Source of the DNA: Gavia stellata
Lineage: Eukaryota > Chordata > Aves > Gaviiformes > Gaviidae
Assembly: GCF_030936135.1 (NCBI RefSeq)
Contig: NC_082608.1
Location: 8,835,535 to 8,899,534 of the forward strand
Reading direction: 5' to 3'
DNA length: 64,000 nt
Shown here: positions 46,917 to 59,500 of the stretch, one piece after another
Position numbering within the stretch: position 1 is the stretch's first letter
How the letters are laid out: each line of letters begins with the position of its first letter
Notes under the pieces: generated by a model
What the model saw: only the letters and a program-made list of their open reading frames with translations
Database searches by the model: none
Told to the model about the DNA's origin: nothing
Position numbers and translations under genes: made by a program

Positions 46917-49900
46917 TAAAAAAAATCCCCCAAACAAACAAAAAAGTGTAAATTCATGTTCAGAATAAATAGATCACATTGCTCTACAGACTGCACCCCA
47001 TCTGACTACCTTAGTAACTTCATCATGCATTTTTGCAGTCATGGTGTGGTCCTGAGAATAGGGAAGACATTAAGTTAAAGCGCTTGTGTAAAGTCCATCT
47101 AGGAAACTTTTGAATACAGTGGCCTCAAATTCTTCCTTCAAATTCATCTTTGACCCCTTTGGGAGATTATTTTTCTGTGCATCTCATCCTTACTGTTCTT
47201 CCCTATCATGTAGTCATTTAGGAAGCAATCTTCTATACCATCATTTCATATTGTTCCTTTTGCTGTTTAAAATGCTGCATTTCCTGATCCTTGAGGCATC
47301 TGTCCTGATGACATCCACAGAAATTCCACATTTCTGAACTGTTACCATCCCCTTGCCACTAAATGGTAGCCAGGTACAATTGTACCAATGGTATTATCGA
47401 AAATCTAAGAGATTTTTTTTTTTCTAATATAGATCTTGTTTTCCCTGAATTTGCACAGGGTAAATAATAAATAATAAAATAAAGATATAGTTGGGATTAA
47501 ATTGTCTAATTTTGCAAGAGCAAAATGTTTTAGAGCGTTTTGGCATGTCCCGGCACCTGTGAGAGTGTGGTGTGATGGGCTGAGACTGGCTGGAGCTACA
47601 GCCTTAGATAACATGTATTACTCAGTACTCTTAAGTAACTTTATATGCATTCTTGACTCCTTCCAAACTATAAACACTAATTTTGTTATTTCTTTCTCTC
47701 CAAGTCTTTATTATGACTTGGATATAGTGAGATATTTTTGTGCACCTAGTTTTAAATGTTGTTCCAAAGCAGTGTCCATTTCTGGGGGGACAGCCAGACA
47801 GACGACTGTTTCCCCTATTTTGCCAAGTTCTTTCACATGTTGCTGACAAACGCTAACATTTCCTGGAAAAAAAAAATTATGTTGCTTCATATTAATTTTT
47901 GTCAAAGGGGCTCGTACATTAAGAATTACTTTGCTTTCTTTCCAATAACAAAATTAGAGGAGTGGTGCGCATGCCACTTTCTGTTCTTTGTTGAACAACT
48001 TCATCTCCTCAGGATTGAATTTTTCTTTTACAGTGTTCATGGTTAATATAACAAGAACTCTCAACCCAAAATTTAGTCACACAAGTGGCTTTCTTTAATT
48101 AGTGTTTTCCCCTTCATTTGTTAGCATATGAAGGTTTGATGCCGTATGAACTTTCTAAATATGTAACATTATCTAATTCCAAGCTGTGCAATCAGGTTTT
48201 GTAGGTTCTGTTTTAACAATGAGATAGTTGGAACTAGTCGTTTTCAGCATAAACTACAACAGGAGTTTCAGTGCTACTTCTTGTTTAGTGTGTGTGTGGG
48301 GTGTCTCATTTTGTATTTAATACAATTTTTTTTTCCTGCTTGGATTCCAGTTAGTACATTTGATATAGTCTTTCCATTTAAGATAGATAGACCGTACTGT
48401 TGGATCAGATGCAGCCTGGAAGTCTTTATGCAGTTTGCTGGCATGCTGTGTTTAAATGCTTTTATTGCAGTGGAGGTGTAAATATGGATTCTTCGGAAGG
48501 ATATAAACGGACGTAAAGTCAGAATTGATTTAGTGTGAAGGAGAGCGTTATAAGGGTTTCTTGAATCACAAAAAGGGTTTCTTGAACTTGGAATCATCTG
48601 TAAAAGCTCTTTACATCTGTTTTTTGAAGTTGTGATTCACATTTTCTAAAAGCAGCTGACACTGATTCTTTTAATAATGCGTAATTATCATAGTAATTTA
48701 TGATAATTGTCTCTGTCATGACCATCTCATTGAACACCGAAAGGCAGAGAGTGACAAAAGAATTCTAATCATTTTATTACTTCAGAAGATAAATTTAAGA
48801 TAATCAGCTTTCAAACAAACCTTTACATAGTTTGAATATCAAACTCAGTTGTAAAGGTTGTAGTCTTCTTGCCTGCCCCAGAAGGGTATTGTTTTGAGCA
48901 CTACCATAACGGGGCTTTTTCCTCCTTATTTTCTTACTGTTCTTTAGGACTTCAAATGAAAGGCTCATGACAAAGGAGAATGAGAACTGTGCAAAGCCAT
49001 GAGGGAGAGATGTGAGCAAGCTATGTGTATGGTGAAATAAAAAGCATATAAAGCTTCATTAGGATGTACTGTATTGTATTAAACAAGAGATGCCTCATAC
49101 TTATTTGGACTTTAAATCAACAGCAGAGAAAAACTATTTGGCTTTTATTGTACTATGTTGAAGATATTTTTTTCCTCACCTTTTGGAATGGAACTGGGAA
49201 AACTGCACCGACAAAAGGTCTGTAATAATACAGGGACCATGGCTAGTTTAGAATGTGTATTCTCAAGAAAGAACAGTAGGTTCTCAAGGCATGAGGACTT
49301 TGTGGTATATGAAGTCTCTTGCTTTTATGTAGCATCAGGTTCAAAATTATGAAAGTAAGACTGTTCTCGCTGTCTTAGCCTGCATAGTTAGCTTATATTT
49401 ATTTGCCAGAAAACAATTTATTTTTATTTAACACAACTGTAATAAGTTCTAATAATGTCTGTCATCTCAAAAAAAAAAAAAAGTTGATTCAATTTTTGTT
49501 TTTAAAGGAGCAGAAGTAAGATTACACTGCAGCAGAAATACATAGCTGTTTAAGAAGATTTGGATCATATGCCCACCGAAAGCTGTTTTGCTTTTCATAA
49601 CTACAACTGCATCTTGCTGTATTACAAACCAGTTTTGAATTGAGTGATCATGGTACTTGTCATTTCCCCAGGTTCCATTTTTCTTTCAAAGACCATGTTG
49701 GAAAATACATTGTACAAGTGTGTGTAATGAGTTTAATAACCCTTGAACTTGTTTGCAAAATACCACTTTTCTGGCATCTTCTTCTATGTTTTTAAAGAAA
49801 TTCGAAGATTTGGATTGAGTATTTTTTGCCTATGTTTACTCATGCTAAGTAACTTATATGCATGTTTGCTTTAGAAGCATATCTCTGATACATCTTGGCT

Positions 49901-52900
49901 TGGGAAGAAGTTCACTATTTATGTAGCATTTTTTCTTAAACTGTGAAAGAACTTCATAATTCACTAGCAGTCTTTTCTTGAAAAAAAAAATAATCAGTTT
50001 GGTAGGGGAGGGTTACATTCTGACTTTTCTCTGATGTAGGGCCTGCTGCCTATTTGCCTATTCAGCCTAGTTACTTTATATATTTTTCTCTTTAATTATG
50101 GACAGATGTAGGTGATAAGTTAGTTATCAGACAGAATTGACCGATTCAAGATTAGAGTTTAAAATGGAAGGATGTTTATTCAAATTGAGATTGAAACCAA
50201 GCATGAAGATGAGAAGAGTTAGCATTGTAGGTCCAAGGTAAGTTTGTTGTTAGTGAGATTGAGCTCTTCTGTGAGCAACTGCTGTGGGGTTTTTTTTGTG
50301 TGGTCTTCAAGACCAGTAGAGTTGTTCCAAAGTTTTGTATTTCAGCGGGTGCTTCTAAGGTGGGAATCACATAAGGATTAAGAATAAATTATTTTCTTTC
50401 AAAACTGGAAAAGCTGCTGTATCAGTTTGTTGGTTTCACATAGTGCCTTTGAAAAAGCTTCAGAGATACAGGAAAACATTGTATTTTTCATTATTACAGA
50501 TGAGGACAGTTTAAAATGGCAATGGATAGTGAAACAGATTCTGCTTTAGCTTTATGCTTAGGGCTGCTTTTTGGGGAGGTTTTTTTTCTTCTTGGGCTTT
50601 TTGAACAAAGACTGATGCAAGATTTGCATTTAAATAAATTACTGTACAGTTTTAACCAGTATTCTAGGTGGGTTTTATCCTTATTCTTTTTTATTTTTGT
50701 CAAAAACTGCTGCAGTTTATTTGTAGAATGTGTGTTACCCTTTTTTGACAATCTCTGATTTTTCTTCAGAAAATTGCTTTTAATCAAATAATCTCAACAG
50801 GAAAAGATGGATCCATACATCGTAAAATTTGCATTAGAAATAGAGACTAGAGAAGAAATAAGAGAAAATGGTATGATAGAGATGAAGAATGTTGGGCTTA
50901 ACTTCTTTTGATCGCTACTTTTCTGTAATACAGTATTTAACTAATTGTGGGTTTTCTTAAACTACACTGCTACAACTCAGAAGCTATCCTTGTTTCATTG
51001 ATGTCCTATTTCCAGCTACATTCTCATTGTTGGTTCTTCACTTGATGCCTTTTAAGTTTAAAATTTGTTTTGCCTGCTCTACAGTACAAACATGTACCGA
51101 ACCCTTTCTTTTGATGAAAAATGCTACCAGTTACGAAGTTCTTCAGTGAGGCAGATTTATGAAGTGCCCATTATCATGTATACTGTAAATGTTACAAATG
51201 TTTGTTGGAAGGTTAGATGCTTTAATTGTTCCAGCTTTCTTTTGCTATGTTCTTCTTGGTCATTCTGTTAGTCAGCAATAATGGGTACAATTCTCATTCA
51301 CAGTATATAAAACATATTAATTTTAATTACGTCTAAATAAATACCTAATTTTCAAAAATAATCTTTTCCTATGTGCTAAGCACATAATAGGTAAAATACT
51401 TGCAGCTGTACTTTAATCATCCAGTAAGACAAGTAAATGTCAGGAAGTAGTTTCTGTGTCTATCAGGTACCATGTCAAAAGCAACATGAACTATTTAATT
51501 ACTTTTTTAAAGTGAACATGAAATACATGGAAAACTCTACACTTAGGAGCCACATGAAGACGTTTTAAAGGAAGTGCTTTTATTCTGCTTTCTCATACCT
51601 GCTGTTGAAGCTGGTAGTTTTTCTGTGCTCAACTGCGAAGGCAGTTCTGCAACATGTTAAACACTTATAAATATACTTATGTGGTTGAAGCTTATCCTTT
51701 CCTTTCCCTGCCTCTATATTTCTACTTTCTCCAATGTGTTGGTGCTCATTCTTACCTGATTCCACACTGAGCCATTCTAGAGCTGAATCAGCTGATGAGA
51801 GCCAAGCACTGCTGAGGAGGAGGGAAGGAAATGGAAGTTATTTTAGACAGCTCAGCATCCTCAATTACCTCACCATGTGGTCACCTTTTAGTTGAACCCC
51901 ACAGCCTATATCACTTCAAAATAAGTGTCATACTGTAAAGCCATAGTTTTGTAGAGCCATATAAAAGGGATTTTATTAAAATGCTAATTTTAAAATACTA
52001 ACTGATTTAAGGAATTGAAAATTTACAAGAACACATGAACTTAGCTTAAAATTTAGTTTGACATCTATGCTTAAGTCAAATGTAATTGTACTAATTTATT
52101 GGACTAATAGGTTTATATCTAATTTCTTTGTTGTGTTTAAATTCAGCTGAGCACCAAGTGTTTTAAAAAAAAAAAAACCACAAAAAATAACCCCAGTAAA
52201 ACATAAAACCACAACCAAAAAACCACTGCCAAAAACCAGTCCAGTATCCATAAGATGGCTATCTCTATCTGAAAAACTTTTGGAGGGCAGATACAGCAAT
52301 AATTTGAGATCTAGATGAGCTTAAGAATGGCTCCACAGACTCCTTGTCTTCAGGATTTTATTTGACAAAATTTATTTTTAAAATAAACTTTTTTCTTAAA
52401 ACTGTGCTGTAAATTTCCAACAGATTTTTCTCTTATCTTACGAATTTAATTTTTAACTATTGGATTCTTAAATATATGTTACACAGATTTGAAGAGAAAT
52501 TGCAACTGAAAACATGAGCCTATAATAAAAGTTACATAAATGGACCTGTAGGTTCTGGTCCAAGGAACTGGGGAAACTGTGTTCTTCTAATATGGAATAT
52601 GTATCATATTATTTTCAGTTGCAGGGGCAAGGGTATGTTGTTTAATGCATATTTACCTTCTATTCATTCTTTGATTGTACTGAATGATTTTAATCAAATC
52701 TTACTCTTAAACTTGTAATTTATCTAGAACACCTGCATCTGCAAGGTGGTGGCTTCATATCTAATCATGTGAAAGTTCCATCCTTCTTACTGCCCTATAG
52801 TTTCATTATTCTTCAAAGCTACATAGGTTGTTCTTGTCAATGTACTGCAGCATTACTGAACATTAATTAGCAAAAATATCAAACTGAGTTATCAGCATAA

Positions 52901-53725
52901 CAAGATGAATGTTTGCAATTTAAGTAGAATCAAACATTTTGTATTCTCCTCTGCTCCACAGCATAATTTAAAATGAGAACGTCCTTGTCCCTTTCTAACT
53001 AACATAGAGCAAGAAAAGAAGTTAGTATTTGAAGATTCTTTGTCCTCATGCGTTACTGAAAATCTTCTAAAATTACTTTAGACTGAAACTTCTGTAGAAA
53101 TGTGATTAGATGATTAGGGCTTAATTTAAATTTGTTATTTCACAAAGCACCTACATCTCTGCAACTTAATTCTGTTCTAGCAAAGCCTTCAACACTTCCA
53201 TAGTTGATAATTTGCAAATTAAACAGTTTCTCCCATTTTATGTTTAGAAAAAGCCTGCACTCTAAATAGTCAAACCAGCAAAAATTAAAGTGAGTAACAT
53301 GTTTAAATTGTTGTTCTTGAATGATGCAGAAGGAAACAAACAGCTTCAAAAACTGGTGCTGATTTCAGACTGGTCAAGTTCAACAGTTGCTATGTTAATT
53401 TCTCTACTCAGTGGTAATTTCCTTTCCCATCTCTTTAGATGTGAACTTACTGGATTTCTACCACCTAGGCTACCCGCGTCCTAAATAGTTTATCCTTGAT
53501 AACAGAGCTGCCATGATAATTTGGGAGGGATTTAGTGGTGAGGTAGAATAATTTGAGGCAGATGGGATGTAGGAAGCCACTAAAGGTGACTGTTGGCTTT
53601 ATCACTTGGAGATATTTGGGGAAGTCTGATATTTTCATCACTCCTCCTCCCCCTTATAATCCTACTTTCCATCTCCTGACTTCCTTTTCTAATAAGGGAG
53701 GGACCTAGAAAACTTAACTATACAT

Positions 53726-53751
53726 AGACAGATAGATAGATACACACACAC
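53726..53751 (+). repeat. Compound (GATA)n-(CA)n microsatellite
   Basis: AGACAGATAGATAGATA is followed directly by a CACACACAC run in ITFG1 intron 8. Confidence 0.85.
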
Positions 53752-55057
53752 TGAAAGGAGGTTCAGTTTCATAAAAATGTAATTTGGCAGGGTAAGAAAG
53801 CATTTCTTATAGTACGGGTAAAGTATGATGGAACGTTTAGGCTGTAGTCAGTAGTGTATTTGGAAATGAATAAGAGATTCAGTGACTTTGGCAGATGATC
53901 TAGTTTTTACATATTAACTAAGGAGACTTTGTCAAGCAACTTTAAAAAATCCACTTAAAATATTGATACCAAGCTCCACAGAACTATGTGGGCTAAGGAG
54001 CAATTAGGGAAGACGGATTTTTTTATTACAGGGTGAGCTTTGATTTCATAGCCTGGAAAAGCAGCTTCCCTGAAATTTCCCTGGGCTGGGGCATATCTTC
54101 TCTGTAGCAAGTCAAGTTTGGTTATAATCAGGACTTGCAGCAGTAGTCATTAATGCAGCAATTCTAGCTGCTGCTTTTTGGCTGCTTACATTCAACTACT
54201 TCTCTGTTCTTCCTTCTCAGGCCATACAAGGTAACTTGTGGTGGCTTATCTCTTAGTAGGAGGGCAGTGTATTTCTGAATATGCTAGGCAGGGCTGCAAG
54301 GTCAAAATGTTAACATAGAGGTTTCTCCTGGAGTAGATAAGAAGCAGTAAATTAACATTATTTTTTTTTCCATTATAAGCTCTGTGTGTCAGAATTCTAG
54401 ATGCAAATAGACATTGCTTGTTTAAACATTAAAAGGTCATTATTCTACTAAAGCTTTTGGAAATGCATGGATTAAAGGCGCTTGAAGAACACTTTTGAAA
54501 ACCTGTAAATTACTCAGGTTTGCCTAATTCTGTAAGCCTGGAATTTAGTAGCCATTGTGTTAGTCAACTTTCCAGTGTTGTTTTTTTATCTTTTCATATA
54601 GGTTAACATATTACATGTGAACTCATGACTCCTCTCAAAGTCTTGCTGGCAGCACAGGAGTTTAAAACTAGTTTAGAAAATTAAGTAAGTTTTTGTGTGG
54701 TAGATTTGTGATGGTAGATTGATATAAAAGCTAATTTTCTTCCAAACTAAACACAGGGATTGAGTAAATTACTAAGCACTTACTCTTCTAAATACATCGT
54801 CAGAATTATTGTCAGAAATAAAATCTAAAACTTTTTCTATATTATGGGTCAAGATGGAAATGCATCAACAAAGACAATCTTCAAACAGAAGACTCAAGTT
54901 AGATGATTAGGTTAAGGATTTTGAAAAGGTCTAGTTTATCTTACCTAATTTTTCACATTTAAAAAAATAATAAATTATTCACAGTTGATTATCTCTTGAA
55001 AACGGGGTTTCTGATTTTGCAAATACAAAGCTGATAGTCTTTTTTTCTCTTTGACAG

Positions 55058-55152
55058 ATGGGGATGGACAAAGTGAACATTTATTACCAGTCTGTGAAGA
55101 TACAACATGTCAAAAAAGTGCCATCTACTTAACTAAGCTAGGATTGGATCAG
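55058..55152 (+). CDS. ITFG1: ITFG1 coding exon 9 (residues 259-290)
   Basis: A 95-nt exon completing Asp259 and encoding GDGQSEHLLPVCEDTTCQKS, then AIYLTKLGLDQ. The fifth loop is DFDGDGQSE (257-265), with Glu265 in the position where human has Asp. The Cys pair at 271 and 276 matches the human CEDKNC pair and is probably a disulfide (inference). The acceptor is TTTGACAG. The donor is CAG plus gtattg, somewhat off consensus. It ends in phase 0. Confidence 0.95.
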
Positions 55153-56488
55153 GTATTGTGAGCTTGGAATTGCAAAGACAAAGGAAAATACTGTGCTTTG
55201 TGAACTAGTAGGAAACAGGAAAATTATTTTTCAGGAATGAAAAATGAAACTTCCTCACCTGTAATTATTGCATATAAGAGACTTATTTACTTATTTATTA
55301 CCTATCTAAAAAAAAGTGTTTGGTGGAAGAAGTTGCATATCTACAATTCCATATAATGGATAATTCTACTAAAGAAAATTATGGATGTTTTTGATGAGTC
55401 GCTTTCTTGATTGCAAAACACTGCATTCTAAGCACCATGACTGTCCTAGCACAAGATGATAAACAAGGTTTGTGTTGAGTTGGAAACAGTTCTAATTAAT
55501 TCAAATAAGCTTCTTCAGTTTAAGTTAGGGAGTTATTTTATAGTTAAAATATATATATATTAAAAAAAGTATCTATATACACACACCCATATGTCAAGTT
55601 GAACCAGTCAATACCTCTTACCCCTTATTTTTACTGTGTCTTTGATTGTTATTAATTAAGTTAAGTATATTTCCAAATGGTCCATGAAGACTTCTTTAGG
55701 CTATGTATCTTCAGGATTGGGTTTCTATTAAACTATTTCAACTTCGTTTGTTCACAACACTACTTGTTTTGAGAGACATGGCCGTAATTCATGTAATAGA
55801 TTACTATGTGTTAATTTATTTTAAAATGTGTGCTAATATTTTTTAAGTATTTAAAATGCCCTGCTTTATTATAAATTTACAGCTTACCATGAATTAACCT
55901 AATGTTTGTTTGATGCCCTAATAAATGTTTTTACTGAATTCATATTTAGGAATGTGAACCTAAAGGCCAAGGTGATCTATAGAGTACTTGCTTATAGCTG
56001 ACAGCAAAACCCACTGTAGTGTACTTACAGAAAGTTGTAATGTATGCCATACATGTTTCTAACCAGGTTATGAATTACTGAGTATTCCTTTACTGACAAA
56101 TTAAAAGTAGAATTTTTTTGTGAAAGTAGTACACTCGCTGAACTATAGTTCAGAATTTATAGGTGAACGTACTGTATGCTCAAGGAACAGTACATACTTT
56201 GATAAGGTGCTTCTTGTTGCAGTCTGCAGCCCAAGTTTATGGTGTAGATTTCTCATTTAAAGAATCAGAATTTCTAGATAGGCTATAGCATACATTCTAC
56301 TAGTGCGAAAATCACTCTGTATTGGAAAGGAAAGCATGTAGTTACCAGTTAGTTAAGGAAGTATAACCAGTACAGAATATACCATCAGTGTAAGAAAGAG
56401 TAAGTAACTCTAAATTTGGTAATGTATCTCTTTCAGCCTTCTAATCTTGGCATCTCTGTTCTTAGAAATGCATGTTTTCCTTTGCACA

Positions 56489-56546
56489 TGGTGTTTGGTT
56501 GTTTGTGGGTTGGTTGTTTTGTGTGTTTTGGGGGTTTTTTTTGTTT
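56489..56546 (+). repeat. 58-base G/T-only tract
   Basis: An uninterrupted stretch with only G and T on the plus strand and irregular order, including a GGGGG run. It is the longest of several similar tracts in the window. Confidence 0.85.
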
Positions 56547-59500
56547 ATTTTTTTACGTTAATTCCCTGTGAACACAGAATGGAGGCCATGGATTATAGTG
56601 TTGCTGTATACACAGTGTTACAGTAGAGTTTGATTTACAGGTCATAGCCTTTGTATAAAGCAAGTGGATGCTCCATTCATGATACTTGTATTGTTTTCTG
56701 GTCACGGGAGAACACAGACTTTTGATAAGCATGTTACACTGGTGATATTGTTGTAATGGGCTGCTTACACTGCTGAGTTGTTGGGGTGCTCTTATGTCAA
56801 AAGACGACTGCTTTTTAGCTCTAATTTTAGTTCCTTACTCTTGATAAAATAGGAAGTAAAAGACATTTGAGGTTTTTCTGCTCAAGTAAATTTGAGACAA
56901 GTGTTCTCAATGAAAGTAATTTCACTGTAGAAAATCAACGACACAAATAGCATGTACCATTGAGAGATCAAAGCTGTTACTTAACAGTAGCAGATGACTG
57001 GGCAGTGTGCTAAAGAAAAGTTTTATTATCTGTTGTTCATGGTACATTTCTAGAAGGAAGTGATGCAGTAGTGGCAGAGGAAGGTGTGGGTCAATTTGCA
57101 TAATATCCGAATTTTGCCAAAGTAGAGTCTTTTATTGTAACCTGCTCTGAAGTAACATTGCACATAGACAGTTTTTCTGTTCCTTCATTATTTCCTTTTT
57201 TGACAGAGGTCAACTATTCAATTACTAATACATCAGATTTTTAACATACCACTTTTGATACTTATCAGTATATTTAATTTTTATACTTAATTTAGCAATT
57301 TCATTGTGTAATTTCAATTTTAAAATAATTTCCAAGATGATGACACTTGAGTTAAAAATTAGCAGCCAAGTATTGTAATTTTATTTTTAAAAGTAAGAAT
57401 CAAACAGATTCTCATCCTGCTAGAAAAAAGAATTAAAAAGTATTAAGGGTTACCTAGAAACTTTAAAGCAATTTTCACTGCATATTTTTAGAATTACTTT
57501 TTAATTAAAAATGACAGTATCAAATGGCATGCAATAATGACTTGTTCTGGCCTAAGCTTTTTAAAGAATTATATCTAGAATACTCTTTTCTTCCACTGTT
57601 ACACTCATGTAGAAGTGATGAAGCTTTTTCTTCTAAAGCATTTTATCTTTTCCGTTCTGAACAGTGGGAAATATCAGTATCTTCACTATTCATATGTCTG
57701 CAGTTTTTCCCATGTATTGCATGTTTCTTTCAGGTAGAAATCTATTCAAGCACGTTACGTCCCATATTTATTTGGAAGTGAAATGTTTTAGTTTCATTGA
57801 ATTTGGTCATTGTGAGATCAGATGGCCCAGCTTCTGAGCTTTGACTAAATAAGTTAATCTTCAAGAGAAATTTTAAACTTAAACTTTATGGCAACAGACT
57901 AGGATCCATTCCTTTGGTTTATTTAATCACTTTACAATTTGAGGGAAATAATAACGAGCCCTTGTGGTGCAGAATGTGGTTCAACAAGGGGATGGTATCC
58001 CTTGTGGAACAGGTAGGTAATTATGGGGAATCCATGGGAAACTGAGAGACTGCAAGTCTATTACTGAAAACGTAGAAGATGCTATATATCTATTATCTTG
58101 GTTCAGTTTTTGCTGTAGGGTTTTGTGGGGTGTTTTTCAGTAAAGAGTATAGCTAAGAATTCTGGTTTCCAGATTTTTTTTTTAAAAAACCTTACTGATC
58201 TCACATCTGAAAGATCACAAACTAGATGACTGTCTTACAAAAAATACTTTGCCTACGGTAACTGGACCTAGTTCTGTCCCTCCTGCTTGCTTGTTGTGAC
58301 ATTTGATGAAACCAAATGAAAAACAGTTAACGCAGTTCCATGGTAGTGTATGATGGATTGGGATGAAATACATAACAGTCAGAAATACGCATCTGTAGAA
58401 TTTGTGGTTCTAAAAACTATGCTGTAAAAAGGCATGCAATGGCATGTCAGGCTTTGGAGTTGTTCTGGTAAGATCTTGTTTGATGTCTGTCAGTCTACAG
58501 TATATTTCTCATTATGTCTTTGGCACAGCTGGATGGCTACTGGAAAGCCAAGCAGCTCTAGGAGAATTATTTCAAGGATGATCTTTCACCATAGGTTTTA
58601 ACTAATTTGATGATTTAATCTTTGTAAGTATTAGAAATTTTCTTCTTTTGGATGATGGAGCAAAAGTGAAGGCCAACAAAATACATGAGTGACTTAAGGA
58701 GATACAGACAAACTAAAATTTTAACAGAATGTGCATGTTTCCATAGCAACAGAATAATTGCTGTCAGATCTGAAGGAGAATTCCATATGTTGTTTCAGAT
58801 TGTGGCAGGTGTCAGGACACCTCAGACCTCTTTAAATTCACCTGCAATAGCTACAGACTGATCTGGTAGCTGATATAGAGCTCTCATGTAGATTCTGAAA
58901 AATAGACTGAGTTGTCCCTGAAACTTGTTTTAAAGTCCCTGGTACTCTTTATTGTAGAAACTCTAGATATTATTATATTCTTAGAGATGACTAATCTTTC
59001 TTTTAATTTTGCCACGTATTCAGTATGATTTTTCATTTGTTTCCTGAGGCAAACAGTATTATTTCAGTCCCTTCATTTGAGAGTTTCTTTGTGGGCTTGA
59101 TGATTCTTATAAACTTTCTCTGTACAATAGAAAGGTTATAGCTTTATTCCTCTTAAAAATCTATCAGCTCTGGTGTAGAATACAGCAATGCATCCTACAG
59201 CAAATCACAGGTCTTTGTGGTGTCATTCTCTAGGCTAGAGAGGTATATCTGACAGCATTGATTATCAGCTGCAGTTGGTCACTGTTAGAAGTTTTTCCTC
59301 GTTCCTCTGTAACAGTTTAAAGCCAGGGGAGGGGGCTTGCAGCTGCTGTAATTTCCAGACATCTCAGATTCTACAAGATCTTCTCATAATTTCTAAGTTG
59401 CTCGTCTTTCTCAAAGCAGCTATGGAGCTGTGAGCCACATTCCAGCATCAAAAATATGACTTTTACTGCTTTGGTTACTTTTTTTCGATGTTGCTAAATC

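Larger units (their letters stand above)
40702..55057 (+). other. ITFG1: ITFG1 intron 8
   Basis: A 14.4-kb AT-rich intron, the largest in the window. It holds a T18 run at 40812-40829, a tandem/inverted repeat at 42190-42243, a (TG)n run at 42839-42853, an A/C-only tract at 46890-46916, a mixed (GATA)n/(CA)n run at 53726-53751, and a minus-strand segment near 47705-47868 that looks like a terminal exon. No CR1 copy was recognised. Exon 8 joins exon 9 in the middle of a conserved motif, so no exon is missing. Confidence 0.8.
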
